From positions 186,001 to 250,000 of the forward strand of contig NZ_PZPO01000006.1 of assembly GCF_013306565.1 (NCBI RefSeq): 64,000 nucleotides of DNA, read 5' to 3'. The notes beneath the pieces are model-generated. The model made no database searches. It was not told the DNA's origin and was given only the letters and a program-made list of their open reading frames with translations. Numbering within the stretch: the stretch's first letter is position 1; every line of letters starts with the position of its first letter. Source of the stretch: Hyphomicrobium sulfonivorans (GTDB lineage: Bacteria > Pseudomonadota > Alphaproteobacteria > Rhizobiales > Hyphomicrobiaceae). A program made the translations under genes and the position numbers. Shown one piece after another: positions 15,733 to 24,869 of this stretch.

Positions 15733-16884
15733 TTACGCGGCGGCAGCCAGTGCGTTGGCGAGAGCGCCGACAACATGATCCTGATCGGCGGCGGTCAGGT
15801 CCGGCCCCATAGGCAACGACATCACATGCGCACCGAGCCATGCGCTGGCCGGAGTGGGATCGTTGTTGCCAAGGCTACGATATGCATCCTGAGCATTGAG
15901 TGGAATCGGATAGTGCACCGCGGTCGGCACGCCGGCCGCTTGCAGGCGGTTTTGCACGTCGGCACGGTTGGGAACGAGAACCGTGTATTGCGCGTGCACG
16001 CTGGTGCGGTCCTGCAGCATCGCCAGCGAGCGGGCGCCGGTAAGTAGTGCGCTTGGATCAGCGACATCGACGGTGCGGAAACCGGGCACCCTTTCGCGGA
16101 GCAGCACATCGTAACGCGCGCCAATGCGGATGCGCTCGGCAACTTCCCAGTCGAACCGGGGCAACTTTGCGAGCACGATTGCGCATTGTAGCGTGTCCAT
16201 CCGGCCACCGACGCCGATACGGGTGTGCACGTAGCGTTTGCTCTGGCCGTGTACGCGGATCTCGCGAGCAGCCTGCGCGAGCGCGTCATCGTTTGTGAAC
16301 AGAGCGCCGCCGTCGCCGTAGCATCCCAGCGGCTTGGACGGAAAGAAGCTCGTGGCGCCGAATGTCGATAGCCCGCAACTCTTGCGGCCGTAGTAGTCGG
16401 AGCCGAAGCTCTGACAGCCATCCTCGATGACGGGAATGCCGTGCGCGTCGGCGATGGCGTTGATGGCATCCATCTCCGCTACCTGACCATAAAGGCTGAC
16501 TGGGATGATGGCTTTGGTGCGCGGCGTGATTTTGGCGGCAATCAGTGTCGGGTCGATGTTGGCGGTGCGCGGATCAACATCGACAAAAACAGGCTTGGCA
16601 CCCAGCAACACGATCACTTCAGCCGTTGCGACGAAGGTGAAAGGCGTGGTGATAACTTCGTCGCCGTGCCCAACGCCGAGCGCCATCAGCGCGATGAGCA
16701 GCGCCTCGGTTCCGCTGGAAACACTTATGCAATGCTTGACGCCGACATAGGTCGCCAGCGCCGCCTCAAGCTCGGCAACTTCCGGCCCCATGATGTATTG
16801 GCCGTGGGCCAGCACCGTTGCGATACGCCGATCAAGCTCGTCCTTGATCGCGGCTTGCTGCGTCTTGAGATCGATGAATTGCAT
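15733..16884 (-). CDS. wbpE: DegT/DnrJ/EryC1 aminotransferase, WbpE type
   Basis: This 383-residue PLP enzyme is a sugar aminotransferase. WbpE/WlbC transfers an amino group from glutamate to UDP-2-acetamido-3-keto-glucuronate. Signatures are MQFIDLKTQQAAIKDELD at the start, HGQYIMGPEVAELE, SSGTEALLIALMALGVG, PFTFVATAEVI, VSLYGQVAEMDAINAIAD, IEDGCQSFG, and FFPSKPLGCYGDGGA with PLP-binding Lys184. HYPIPLNAQDAY near the C-terminus is also typical of WbpE. The ATG at 16884 is preferred over a TTG four codons upstream because GAGAGA precedes it at a good distance. It lies about 100 bases downstream of wlbA on the same strand, probably one operon wbpA-wlbA-wbpE. Confidence 0.92.
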   Translation of the reverse strand: MQFIDLKTQQAAIKDELDRRIATVLAHGQYIMGPEVAELEAALATYVGVKHCISVSSGTEALLIALMALGVGHGDEVITTPFTFVATAEVIVLLGAKPVFVDVDPRTANIDPTLIAAKITPRTKAIIPVSLYGQVAEMDAINAIADAHGIPVIEDGCQSFGSDYYGRKSCGLSTFGATSFFPSKPLGCYGDGGALFTNDDALAQAAREIRVHGQSKRYVHTRIGVGGRMDTLQCAIVLAKLPRFDWEVAERIRIGARYDVLLRERVPGFRTVDVADPSALLTGARSLAMLQDRTSVHAQYTVLVPNRADVQNRLQAAGVPTAVHYPIPLNAQDAYRSLGNNDPTPASAWLGAHVMSLPMGPDLTAADQDHVVGALANALAAAA

Positions 16885-16987
16885 GGTGTCTCTCAATCAG
16901 CCTTTTGCAATCTGTCTCGAACGTCGGCCGTCACGAATGCCGTCCACGCAAAACTTAGACTGTTTGCGAGAGTGCGCGCGCGGCTTG

Positions 16988-18037
16988 TCAGTAGTGGAGT
17001 GGCAGCGCAACGCGACGGCCGTCACGGGCGGACATGTAAAGCGCGATCAGCAGCTCAAGTGACTTGAGGCCCTCACGCCCGTCGGTTTCCGGCTCGGCGT
17101 TGCCGGTGAGAACATTGATGACGTTGTCATAGTAGAGCGGATGCCCGAAGCCATAAACGCTGGTCGTGGCGTAGTTGGCCTGCGCGATCTCGTCATCTTC
17201 GGGCAGCTTCTCCGCGAACTCCCAATGCTGGATTTCGTTGACGGCAACGCCGCCAATCCGCACCGTTCCGTTCTCGCCGAGAATGGTAATCGAGCCTTCG
17301 AAGTTCTTGGGGTGCGTGAGCATGGTAACGTTGAGCGTACCAAGCGCGCCGCTGCGCCAGCGCAGGGCAGCGACACCGGTATCCTCGACCTCGATATCGC
17401 GCGCCAACGTGGCGGTGTAGGCCATGACGCTTTCAAGCGGGCCAATCAGCCAATCCAGCAAATCAATGTAATGGCTGGCCTGATTCATATAGGCGCCGCC
17501 ATCAAACTCCCACGTGCCGCGCCACTTCGCGCTGTCGTAATATTCCTGCGGGCGCGTCCAGAAGACGTTGATCGCCACCGAGTAGATGCGCCCGAAACGC
17601 TTGGCCTCAACGGCGCGCTTCAGCAATTGCAGCGTTGCGTTGCGGCGGTTCTGCTTGACGACGAACAGTTTAACGCCCGCGCGATCGCAGGCCTCAACCA
17701 TGGCGAGGCCGTCGTTCCAGCGTGTCGCCATAGGCTTTTCGGTCATGACGTGGAAGCCAGCAGCGGCCGTTTGCATCGCCTGCTGCGGATGCAGACCGCT
17801 CGGCGTCGTCAGCACGACGCAATCGGCATCGGTCGAAGCCAGCATCGCTTCCAGCGACGTGTGCGGCCTGGCGCCCGTTTCCTTGGCCGCAGCCTGCACG
17901 ACATCGGGAACGACGTCGCACACATCGACAAGCTCACAACGGTCGTTGTGGGTTGCGATGGCGCCGAAGTGATTTTTGGCGATGCGTCCGCACCCGACCA
18001 GCGCGAAACGGACTTTCCTGTCTTTGACCCCCGTCAT
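16988..18037 (-). CDS. wlbA: Gfo/Idh/MocA oxidoreductase, WlbA (WbpB) type
   Basis: This 349-residue NAD-dependent enzyme fits WlbA, which oxidises C3 of UDP-GlcNAc-uronate before WbpE amination. The Rossmann motif is VRFALVGCGRIAKNHFGAI; next come LTTPSGLHPQQAM and the Gfo/Idh signature MTEKPMATRWNDGL. The segments VVKQNRRNATLQLLKRAVEA, VFWTRPQEYYDSAKWRGTWE and YMNQASHYIDLLDWLIGP closely resemble Bordetella-type WlbA. The ATG at 18037 has AGGAG nine bases upstream. It starts 23 bases after wbpA, supporting one operon. This group of WlbA enzymes is described as recycling NADH with 2-oxoglutarate, but that is family knowledge, not visible here. Confidence 0.9.
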   Translation of the reverse strand: MTGVKDRKVRFALVGCGRIAKNHFGAIATHNDRCELVDVCDVVPDVVQAAAKETGARPHTSLEAMLASTDADCVVLTTPSGLHPQQAMQTAAAGFHVMTEKPMATRWNDGLAMVEACDRAGVKLFVVKQNRRNATLQLLKRAVEAKRFGRIYSVAINVFWTRPQEYYDSAKWRGTWEFDGGAYMNQASHYIDLLDWLIGPLESVMAYTATLARDIEVEDTGVAALRWRSGALGTLNVTMLTHPKNFEGSITILGENGTVRIGGVAVNEIQHWEFAEKLPEDDEIAQANYATTSVYGFGHPLYYDNVINVLTGNAEPETDGREGLKSLELLIALYMSARDGRRVALPLHY

Positions 18038-18060
18038 GGTGGGCACTCCTGCGGCGAGAG

Positions 18061-19356
18061 CTAAAGCCGGAAAACGGTGAACCCCAGGTTCTGGAATTCG
18101 CGGCGGTCGTATAGCGATTTGACATCGACAAGAATGGGCGCGGCGCCCCGTACGCGCGCCTTGATCTCATCGGATGTCATCTTGCGATAACTGTCGTGAC
18201 CGACAGCGACCACGAGAGCGTCGACGGGAGTGTCGGCCGATATCTTCGAAAGCTGGATGCCGTATTCCTCGCGAACTTCTGCAGCATCGGCCAGCGGATC
18301 TTCGACGATCACCTCGGCGCCGTGCTCCTTGAGTTCGCGCACGAGGTCGACGACCTTGGAATTGCGCACATCAGGGCAGTTTTCCTTGAAGGTGATGCCC
18401 ATGACACCGATGCGGCTGCGCGGCACGTCGATGCCACTTTTCAGCATGCGCTTGACGGTGTTGCGCGCCACATAGCGGCCCATGTTGTCGTTGATACGCC
18501 GCCCGGCCAGGATCACCTGCGGGATATAGCCCATCTGCTCGGCCTTATGCGTCAGATAGTAGGGATCAACGCCGATGCAGTGACCGCCAACGAGACCGGG
18601 CCGGAAATTGAGAAAGTTCCATTTCGTGCCGGCCGCAGCCAGCACCTCGGCGGTATCGATCCCTGCGCGGGCGAACACGACGGACAGCTCGTTCATGAGT
18701 GCGATATTGAGATCGCGCTGTGTGTTCTCGATGACCTTCGATGCTTCGGCCACCTGTATGCTGCTGGCCTTGTGTGTGCCGGCGGTGATGATCGAGGCAT
18801 AAAGCGCATCAACGATGTCGGCGATCTCCGGCGTTGAGCCGCTGGTCACCTTCACGATCGTTGGCAGCTTGTGCTGCTTGTCGGCGGGGTTGATGCGTTC
18901 GGGGCTGTAGCCGCAGAAAAAGTCTTGGTTGAAGACCATGCCGGACGCCGCCGCCAGCGCCGGAACGCACACTTCTTCGGTTGCGCCGGGATAGACAGTC
19001 GATTCGTAAATAACGATCGCGCCCTTCGGCATCACGCTGCCGACTGTGTTGGAGGCCTTGATCAGCGGATTCAAATCCGGCCGGTTGGCATTATCGATCG
19101 GTGTGGGAACGGTGATGATGAAAAAGCGGCAGTCTTTGAGATCGTCGGGATTGTTGGTGAAGCTGAGATGCTTTGCGCTGGCAAGCTCATCGGGCTCCAC
19201 TTCGAGGGTGCGGTCGACGCCCTTGCGCAATTCTGCAACGCGTTCGGCATTGATATCGAACCCGACCACGCGGCGCTTTTTTCCGAACTCTACGGCCAGC
19301 GGCAATCCGACATAACCCAGTCCGATAAGCGCAATATTTCCTTCAACTCTGTCCAC
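18061..19356 (-). CDS. wbpA: Nucleotide sugar dehydrogenase, WbpA type
   Basis: This protein of about 431 residues oxidises UDP-GlcNAc to UDP-GlcNAc-uronate with NAD+, the first step of the pathway. Motifs are NIALIGLGYVGLPLAVEFG, TVPTPIDNANRPDLNPL, VYESTVYPGATEEVCVP, FCGYSPERINPADKQH, KVIENTQRDLNIALMNELS and the catalytic Cys in LVGGHCIGVDPYYLTHKAE. C-terminal segment GITFKENCPDVRNSKVVDLV is typical of the WbpA/VipA/TviB group. The start is uncertain: GTG at 19356 has AGGAC about 10 bases upstream and is placed right before the Rossmann fold, while an upstream GTG at 19434 would add 26 residues. First gene of the minus-strand set wbpA-wlbA-wbpE. Confidence 0.92.
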   Translation of the reverse strand: MDRVEGNIALIGLGYVGLPLAVEFGKKRRVVGFDINAERVAELRKGVDRTLEVEPDELASAKHLSFTNNPDDLKDCRFFIITVPTPIDNANRPDLNPLIKASNTVGSVMPKGAIVIYESTVYPGATEEVCVPALAAASGMVFNQDFFCGYSPERINPADKQHKLPTIVKVTSGSTPEIADIVDALYASIITAGTHKASSIQVAEASKVIENTQRDLNIALMNELSVVFARAGIDTAEVLAAAGTKWNFLNFRPGLVGGHCIGVDPYYLTHKAEQMGYIPQVILAGRRINDNMGRYVARNTVKRMLKSGIDVPRSRIGVMGITFKENCPDVRNSKVVDLVRELKEHGAEVIVEDPLADAAEVREEYGIQLSKISADTPVDALVVAVGHDSYRKMTSDEIKARVRGAAPILVDVKSLYDRREFQNLGFTVFRL

Positions 19357-19741
19357 GGAAAAGTCCTGCAATTGCTGCAATGAAGAGATTAGGTCTGGGA
19401 TACCCCCGCCGGGAGAAAAATGTGTCGCAGTCACGAAGGACCAGCCCGAGGGACGTCATGTAGCACCGTGAAAACGCCCTTCCACCAGCATGAGTGGATA
19501 GCTCAGGGACTGCTTGTTTTGCAACTTATTTGCTGGGGATAAGAGGTTTTGTTCCCGCGCAAAATGGTACCTGTCGCTAGTCTCTGCGATCATTCGGCGT
19601 AAGGGGCATACTGATCTGGCCGTCGCAGGATTTTGTGCTTGGCGAGCCGATTGTCGGTTGTCACCCACGCGGGAACAGGCTTCCATTCGATGGCAGCCAA
19701 GCAATCTGTGCGCCCAAACGCCAATACGAAAGCAAGGACGA
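19357..19741. other. Divergent gap between wbpA and wbpD
   Basis: About 385 bases lie between the start codons of divergent wbpA and wbpD. The part next to wbpA may encode 26 extra residues if the upstream GTG is used. The open frame at 19514-19741 in phase with wbpD has no ribosome-binding site at its start and is not like the acetyltransferase family. Both promoters should be here; the A/T-richer stretch near 19505-19570 is the likeliest place, but I see no strong hexamer pair. Confidence 0.4.
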
Positions 19742-20317
19742 ATGAGCAGCCAACCCTTTGTGCACGAAAGTGCCTACGTAGATGATGGCGTCGAACTGGG
19801 CGAGGGGTCGAAGGTCTGGCATTTCAGCCATATCCTCTCGGGGTGTCGTATCGGTCGCAATTGCTCGATCGGGCAGAATGTCATGATTGGGCCCAATGTT
19901 CCTGTCGGCGACAACTGCAAAATTCAGAACAACGTCTCGCTTTATAAAGGTGTGGAGCTGGAGGATGGCGTGTTCTGCGGCCCATCTTCAGTTTTCACCA
20001 ATGTCATAAATCCGCGCGCTGAGGTTGAGCGCAAGGACGAGTTTCGCATCACCCGCGTCCGGCGCGGCGCCACGATCGGTGCCAACGCGACCATCGTCTG
20101 CGGCAATGAACTGGGCGAATACTGCCTGATCGCAGCGGGCGCGGTTGTCACAAAATCGGTGCCGGCGTTTGCATTGATGGCCGGTGTTCCCGCGCGTCGG
20201 ATGGGTTGGGTGTCACGGTCGGGTGAGATACTTGATGAGAAGCTGATCTGCCCGCGCACTGGCGAGCGCTATGAAATGGTCGGCGACGTGCTGCAACTGG
20301 TCGAAACGCAGCCGTAG
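19742..20317 (+). CDS. wbpD: UDP-sugar N-acetyltransferase, WbpD type (hexapeptide fold)
   Basis: This 191-residue left-handed beta-helix acetyltransferase fits WbpD/WlbB, which acetylates the 3-amino group of UDP-GlcNAc3NA with acetyl-CoA. The ATG at 19742 follows AAGGA at a good distance. Hexapeptide repeats run from [19 protein letters not shown] through [16 protein letters not shown] and [20 protein letters not shown]. Next come [36 protein letters not shown] and [14 protein letters not shown], in the order known for WbpD. A short C-terminal tail has a [11 protein letters not shown] segment also seen in homologues. It is divergent from wbpA and convergent with the amidotransferase gene. 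Confidence 0.92.
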   Translation: MSSQPFVHESAYVDDGVELGEGSKVWHFSHILSGCRIGRNCSIGQNVMIGPNVPVGDNCKIQNNVSLYKGVELEDGVFCGPSSVFTNVINPRAEVERKDEFRITRVRRGATIGANATIVCGNELGEYCLIAAGAVVTKSVPAFALMAGVPARRMGWVSRSGEILDEKLICPRTGERYEMVGDVLQLVETQP

Positions 20318-20342
20318 AGAAGGCACGTTTGCCGAAAGCCGA

Positions 20343-20370
20343 TTGAGGGCCACAAGTGATGGGCCTTCAA
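20343..20370. terminator. Hairpin between convergent wbpD and asnB-like gene
   Basis: TTGAGGGCC at 20343-20351 pairs with GGCCTTCAA at 20362-20370 (one G-T pair, 10-base loop). It lies between convergent genes and could act in both directions. There is no clear T-run, so intrinsic termination is uncertain. Confidence 0.35.
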
Positions 20371-20393
20371 TTCGCTTCGGCGATCTCAACAGC

Positions 20394-22223
20394 TCAGGCT
20401 GTCACGCTGAACTGGCGCTCCCACATTGCAACGCTGTAAAGTCGCCAGCGGCTCCGCTTATCCAGCCGCTGCATGGCTTTCTCAAGCGCGGCTGCTGATG
20501 TCATTTCGCGCAGCAACGGCGACGCCATGACAGTCCGGTGCATTTCGTCAGCATGTTTGCTGAGCCAGATATCTTCCGGGGCTTCGAACCCAAACTTGTT
20601 TTTGCGCCATACGACTTTTTCAGGAAGTCTATCGGTCATGGCCTTGCGCAGAATCCATTTGGACCAGCCGTCGCGAATTTTGTAGCGGTCAGGCAGCGAC
20701 AGGCTCATCTCCAGCAGGCGATAATCCAGGAACGGCAAGCGCGCCTCGACGCTATGGGCCATCGAGTTCTTGTCTTCGTAGCGCAGCAGCACAGGAAGAT
20801 TTGTGGATTCGATCTCCAGCTTCTGCAGCCGGAAACTGTCGAGGCAGCTTTTGGAGAATGCCGACAGTGCGGTGGGCATCGGGGCATGCTGACTGAAGTG
20901 GCGATGACGGCGCTTGTAGAAGGCATAGCGCGCCGGCGCGACCAGCGCTCCGACAACATATTTTGCCATGTTGAGGGGATGCATCTTGGCGTTGTTGCGC
21001 GCTGACGCCCGTAGCGCCGAGATCGTTGCGCCGACGCCATCCCGCCGGAAAGCGGTGGCGATATACGCCGCGTAATATTTTTCGTAACCGAGCAGTGTTT
21101 CGTCGCCGCCCTGACCGTCAAGAAGCACGACGATGCCGTTGTCGCGCGCCGTCTTCATGACGAAGTGCTGCATGGTCAGCGAAGGACTGCCAAACGGCTC
21201 CTCCTGAGCCTCCACGACGCGGGGCAGTGACGAGACGAAGTCTTCGTAGCTCGGTTGCGCGCGATGCCAGTCGAGATCGCTGGAGCGAACGACCATCTCC
21301 GCGAAGTGTTCCTCATTGTTTGAGGATTGCTCGCTGACTGCCGTAATGGCGCCGAAGCGGCCCTCGGCAGCCTGTCGGTAAATGCCAGATGCCGTTGCCG
21401 CAACCGATGAGGAGTCAAGTCCGCCACTCAGACAGGTTCCAACCTTGACATCTGACCGCAGGCGCAAGCGCACCGCGTCCTCAAACAGGCCCAGAAACTG
21501 TTCGGTGGCATCGGAGATCGACAACTTGCCGATCTCTTCGCGACGGCTGACCTCGTAGTAGCGCTGGATCGTGAAGTAATTCCGCTCAAGATCGAAGGTT
21601 GCGCTGTGTCCAGCCGGCAGACAGCGGATGTCCTTGAAGAAGGTCTGGTCGTCGAGATCGCTGAAGCTGGTGACAAGGAACGTCTGCACCACATCCATGT
21701 TAGCGCCGACGCGATCGCAGAACGGCAGCAGCTGGCGGATCTCAGAGCCAAACGCAAAAACGCTGCTGTTTTCGCAGTAATAGAGCGGCTTTATTCCGAA
21801 GCGATCACGCGACAGAAAAAGCCGATGCCGCTGCCGATCAAAGATGGCAAACGCCCACATGCCGTTGAAACGGTTCACGCATGCTTCGCCCCAGCGGTCA
21901 TACGCGGCCAGAATAACTTCGGAATCGGTGTCGGAACGGAACGTGTATCCCTCGGCGCGCAGTTCATCGCGGATTTCTAGGTAATTGTAGATCTCGCCGT
22001 TGAAGGTCAGCACAAGCGCGTCACGCGCGTCGTGCATCGGCTGTGCGCCGTGCTCGCTCAGATCGAGAATTGAAAGCCGGCGGTGCCCTAACGCCAACGG
22101 GCCATCGACAAAATGTCCGCTGCCATCCGGGCCGCGATGCCGAACGGCATCCGTCATCCGCTCGATGATTGCGCGTTCAGCCGGGCCGCCATCAGTGCGA
22201 ACGAAGCCAGCAATCCCACACAT
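20394..22223 (-). CDS. Asparagine-synthase-like amidotransferase (WbpS-like)
   Basis: This 609-residue protein has the AsnB layout. The N-terminal glutamine amidotransferase domain carries catalytic Cys2 (MCGIAGFVRTDGG), LGHRRLSILDLSEHG, FNGEIYNYLEIRDELRAEG and SDTDSEVILAAYDRWG. The C-terminal synthetase domain has the PP-loop in TCLSGGLDSSSVAATA and a later LLDGQGGDETLLGYEKY. It could make asparagine. However, it lies among five genes for a diacetamido-uronic acid, and homologues such as WbpS amidate the C6 carboxyl of such uronates in O-antigen. I infer uronamide formation as the likelier role. A promoter-like TTGATC-N18-TATAAT is about 80 bases upstream. Residues alone cannot separate the two roles. 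Confidence 0.85.
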   Translation of the reverse strand: MCGIAGFVRTDGGPAERAIIERMTDAVRHRGPDGSGHFVDGPLALGHRRLSILDLSEHGAQPMHDARDALVLTFNGEIYNYLEIRDELRAEGYTFRSDTDSEVILAAYDRWGEACVNRFNGMWAFAIFDRQRHRLFLSRDRFGIKPLYYCENSSVFAFGSEIRQLLPFCDRVGANMDVVQTFLVTSFSDLDDQTFFKDIRCLPAGHSATFDLERNYFTIQRYYEVSRREEIGKLSISDATEQFLGLFEDAVRLRLRSDVKVGTCLSGGLDSSSVAATASGIYRQAAEGRFGAITAVSEQSSNNEEHFAEMVVRSSDLDWHRAQPSYEDFVSSLPRVVEAQEEPFGSPSLTMQHFVMKTARDNGIVVLLDGQGGDETLLGYEKYYAAYIATAFRRDGVGATISALRASARNNAKMHPLNMAKYVVGALVAPARYAFYKRRHRHFSQHAPMPTALSAFSKSCLDSFRLQKLEIESTNLPVLLRYEDKNSMAHSVEARLPFLDYRLLEMSLSLPDRYKIRDGWSKWILRKAMTDRLPEKVVWRKNKFGFEAPEDIWLSKHADEMHRTVMASPLLREMTSAAALEKAMQRLDKRSRWRLYSVAMWERQFSVTA

Positions 22224-22300
22224 GCAAATACTGCCCCCTGCCGACCCGTAATTGCTGCTGCGCGTTTCAGTTATCCAGCACGCATTTTGAATTATAAAGC

Positions 22301-22330
22301 TGCATGGCGTTTGGCCGCCTATCCGATCAA
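22301..22330 (-). promoter_or_regulatory. Sigma70-like promoter of the asnB-like gene
   Basis: On the minus strand TTGATC (22330-22325) and TATAAT (22306-22301) are separated by 18 bases, close to consensus for the housekeeping sigma factor. Transcription would begin near 22294, about 70 bases upstream of the start codon at 22223. Confidence 0.45.
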
Positions 22331-22450
22331 ACGCTTAAAGCTGCCCGGTAACAGGCAAGCGGCTATAAAGTCTATCGTGAACGTCAACGATGCCAAATTT
22401 TGCACTACGCGGCGCGGGATTGAAAGATCGCCGACTGCGAGGTGCTTTGA

Positions 22451-23785
22451 CTAGCGCTGATAAACAGTTTCGCCGGCGACCACTGTACGCATCACGCGGC
22501 CCTGCATCTTGCTTTCATCAAAAGGTGAGTTCTTCGAGCGCGAACGGAGCTGGTCTTTGTTCAGCACCCACGGCTCATCCGGATCGAAGATGATGAGGTC
22601 GGCGATGCTGCCCTTGGCCAGGCGCCCCGAGTGCAGGCCAAGCAGCTTGGCCGGATTGATTGTGAGCGCGCGCAGAATGGTCATCAACGGCAGCTCGCCG
22701 GAATGGTGCAGCCGTAGCGCTGCGGGCAGCAGCGTTTCCAGGCCTACAGCGCCATCGGTCGCTTCGGCGAACGGGCGACGCTTGTCGTCGGCGTCCTGCG
22801 GATCATGGCTCGACACGATGATGTCGATGTCGCCCGATGCCAGCCCTTCAACCATCGCGGCGCGATCGGCATCGGCACGCAGCGGCGGGCGCATCTTGAA
22901 GAAGGTGCGGTAGGGGCCGATGTCGTTTTCGTTCAGTGTCAGATGATTGATGGTGACGCCGCATGTCACAGGCAGGCTCTTGGCCTTGGCGGCGCGTACA
23001 ACCGCAAGGCTGTCAGCGGTTGAAATTGTTGCTGCGTGATAACGGCCGGACGTCATCTCGACGAGGCGCACGTCGCGTTCGAGGATGATCGTCTCTGAGG
23101 CCCTCGGGATGCCGGAAAGGCCAAGCCGCGCCGCAACCTCGCCTGAGTTCATCGACCCGGTGGCCGAAAGATAAGGGTCTTCCGTGTGGTGCACGATCAG
23201 CGCGCCGAAGTCGCGGCTGTAGAGCAGCACATTGCGCATCACGCGCGTGTTGGCGATCGAGCGCTTGCCGTTGGAAAAGGCGATTGCGCCGGCCCGTTTC
23301 AGCAGGCCGATCTCGGTCATCTCTTCGCCGTTAAGGCCCTTGGTCATCGCCGCCATGGTGTGAACGTGCACGATGGCATTGTCGCGCGCGCGGCGCTGGA
23401 TGAAGTCGACCAGCGCAACCTGATCAATAACCGGATTGGTGTCCGGCATCACGACCATGGTGGTGACGCCACCGGCGGCGGCGGCGTGGCTGGCGGTTTT
23501 CAGTGTTTCGCGATGCTCAAAGCCCGGTTCGCCAGCGAATACCTGGGCGTCGATGAGGCCCGGCGCCAGAACATGCCCCTTGCAGTCAACGACGGTCGCG
23601 CCTTCCGGTGCATTGCGGCGCAGGTGAGGGCCCAGATCTTCGATCAGCCCGTTCCTCACGATCAGTCCGCCCGCTTCGTCCCGGTCGGTGGCGGGATCGA
23701 TGATGCGCGCGTTGATGAATGCCGTAGCCGCGTCGGAGTGCGCGCGCTGCGGGCGTTTGGAGAGCGGACTTGGTGTTGTGTTCAT
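22451..23785 (-). CDS. Dihydroorotase-like protein, probably non-catalytic (PyrC'/PyrX)
   Basis: This 444-residue protein belongs to the amidohydrolase/dihydroorotase family by length and by segments such as [53 protein letters not shown] and [15 protein letters not shown]. The metal ligands of active dihydroorotases are missing. The HxH position after PGLID reads AQVFAGEPG (Gln81, Phe83), the HIAH-like segment reads YHAATIST, and the late catalytic Asp region reads [10 protein letters not shown]. The start codon overlaps the pyrB stop (ATGA). Such inactive partners are known in Pseudomonas, where PyrC' is required to assemble the PyrB complex. A true dihydroorotase would then be encoded elsewhere. 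The family is certain; the lack of activity is inferred. Confidence 0.9.
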   Translation of the reverse strand: MNTTPSPLSKRPQRAHSDAATAFINARIIDPATDRDEAGGLIVRNGLIEDLGPHLRRNAPEGATVVDCKGHVLAPGLIDAQVFAGEPGFEHRETLKTASHAAAAGGVTTMVVMPDTNPVIDQVALVDFIQRRARDNAIVHVHTMAAMTKGLNGEEMTEIGLLKRAGAIAFSNGKRSIANTRVMRNVLLYSRDFGALIVHHTEDPYLSATGSMNSGEVAARLGLSGIPRASETIILERDVRLVEMTSGRYHAATISTADSLAVVRAAKAKSLPVTCGVTINHLTLNENDIGPYRTFFKMRPPLRADADRAAMVEGLASGDIDIIVSSHDPQDADDKRRPFAEATDGAVGLETLLPAALRLHHSGELPLMTILRALTINPAKLLGLHSGRLAKGSIADLIIFDPDEPWVLNKDQLRSRSKNSPFDESKMQGRVMRTVVAGETVYQR

Positions 23786-24741
23786 CGCTTCGTCAGGTTT
23801 CGGGCCAGGGCATCGAGTACAGCCATGCGCGCCGCAACGCCCATTTCAACCTGCTCCCGGATCACGCTGGAGGAATGGTCGGCGACTGCGGAGGCGATTT
23901 CGACGCCGCGATTCATCGGGCCGGGGTGCATGACGATGGCGTCGGGCTTGGCCCGGGCCAGCTTTTCATGATCGAGGCCAAAGAAGTGGAAGTATTCACG
24001 CACCGATGGCACGTAGGAGCCTTCCATGCGCTCGCGCTGCAGGCGCAGCATCATTACCACGTCGGCGCCTTCAACGGCCTTCCACATGTCGGTGAAAACT
24101 TCCGCGCCCAGCCGTTCCGGCGCAGCTGGCAGCAGCGTCGAGGGGGCCGCCAGACGCACCCGGGCGCCGAGCGTGTTCAGCAGAATGATGTTCGAGCGCG
24201 CGACGCGGCTGTGCAGGATGTCGCCGCAGATCGCTACCGTCAGCCCCTCAATGCGGCCCTTGGCACGGCGGATGGTGAGCGCGTCGAGCAGCGCCTGCGT
24301 CGGATGCTGGTGTGAGCCGTCGCCGGCGTTGATGACGGAGCAGTCGACCTTCTGCGACAGCAGTTCCACCGCGCCCGCCGCATGGTGGCGCACGACGATA
24401 AGGTCGGGCCGCATGGCGTTGAGGGTGACGGCGGTATCGATGAGCGTCTCGCCCTTCTGCACTGATGACGTCGCGACGCTCATGTTCATCACGTCGGCGC
24501 CAAGGCGCTTGCCGGCCATCTCGAACGAGGCCTGCGTGCGGGTCGAGTTCTCGAAGAACAGGTTGATGAGGGTGCGCCCGCGCAGCACATCATGCCGTTT
24601 GCCCGCCTGACGGTTCTCGTCGGCGAAGCGATCGGCAAGGTCCAGCAGGAAATGGATCTCCTGAACGCCCAGCCCCTCCACGGTGAGGAGGTGGCGGTGC
24701 GGAAAATGGAGCGTCTCGACTTTGGCTACAGCATTGGTCAT
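23782..24741 (-). CDS. pyrB: Aspartate carbamoyltransferase catalytic subunit
   Basis: This protein of about 319 residues catalyses carbamoyl phosphate + aspartate to carbamoyl aspartate in pyrimidine synthesis. Carbamoyl-phosphate binding is shown by [20 protein letters not shown] and by [15 protein letters not shown]. Aspartate and transition-state residues lie in [45 protein letters not shown] and [10 protein letters not shown], with [11 protein letters not shown] near the end. The start is uncertain: the ATG at 24741 best fits the family length but has no good ribosome-binding site; an ATG at 24768 would add nine residues. The gene overlaps the PyrC-like gene by four bases. It is divergent from aidB. 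Confidence 0.94.
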   Translation of the reverse strand: MTNAVAKVETLHFPHRHLLTVEGLGVQEIHFLLDLADRFADENRQAGKRHDVLRGRTLINLFFENSTRTQASFEMAGKRLGADVMNMSVATSSVQKGETLIDTAVTLNAMRPDLIVVRHHAAGAVELLSQKVDCSVINAGDGSHQHPTQALLDALTIRRAKGRIEGLTVAICGDILHSRVARSNIILLNTLGARVRLAAPSTLLPAAPERLGAEVFTDMWKAVEGADVVMMLRLQRERMEGSYVPSVREYFHFFGLDHEKLARAKPDAIVMHPGPMNRGVEIASAVADHSSSVIREQVEMGVAARMAVLDALARNLTKR

Positions 24742-24869
24742 CAAAGCCGTTTGTATAGGTAGACTCATAGGGCTCGGCAACTGCGCCCAAGCGCCCCGGG
24801 CATATGAGCTGGGGAATACGTTAAGGGCGGGTAGCCGTGCCACAGCCAGAAGCGCAATAAACTGCTGTA

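Noticed and set aside
20394-22223. Housekeeping asparagine synthetase as the main call
   Set aside because: The sequence would allow it, but its place among five diacetamido-uronate genes makes sugar amidation the better inference; kept as an alternative.
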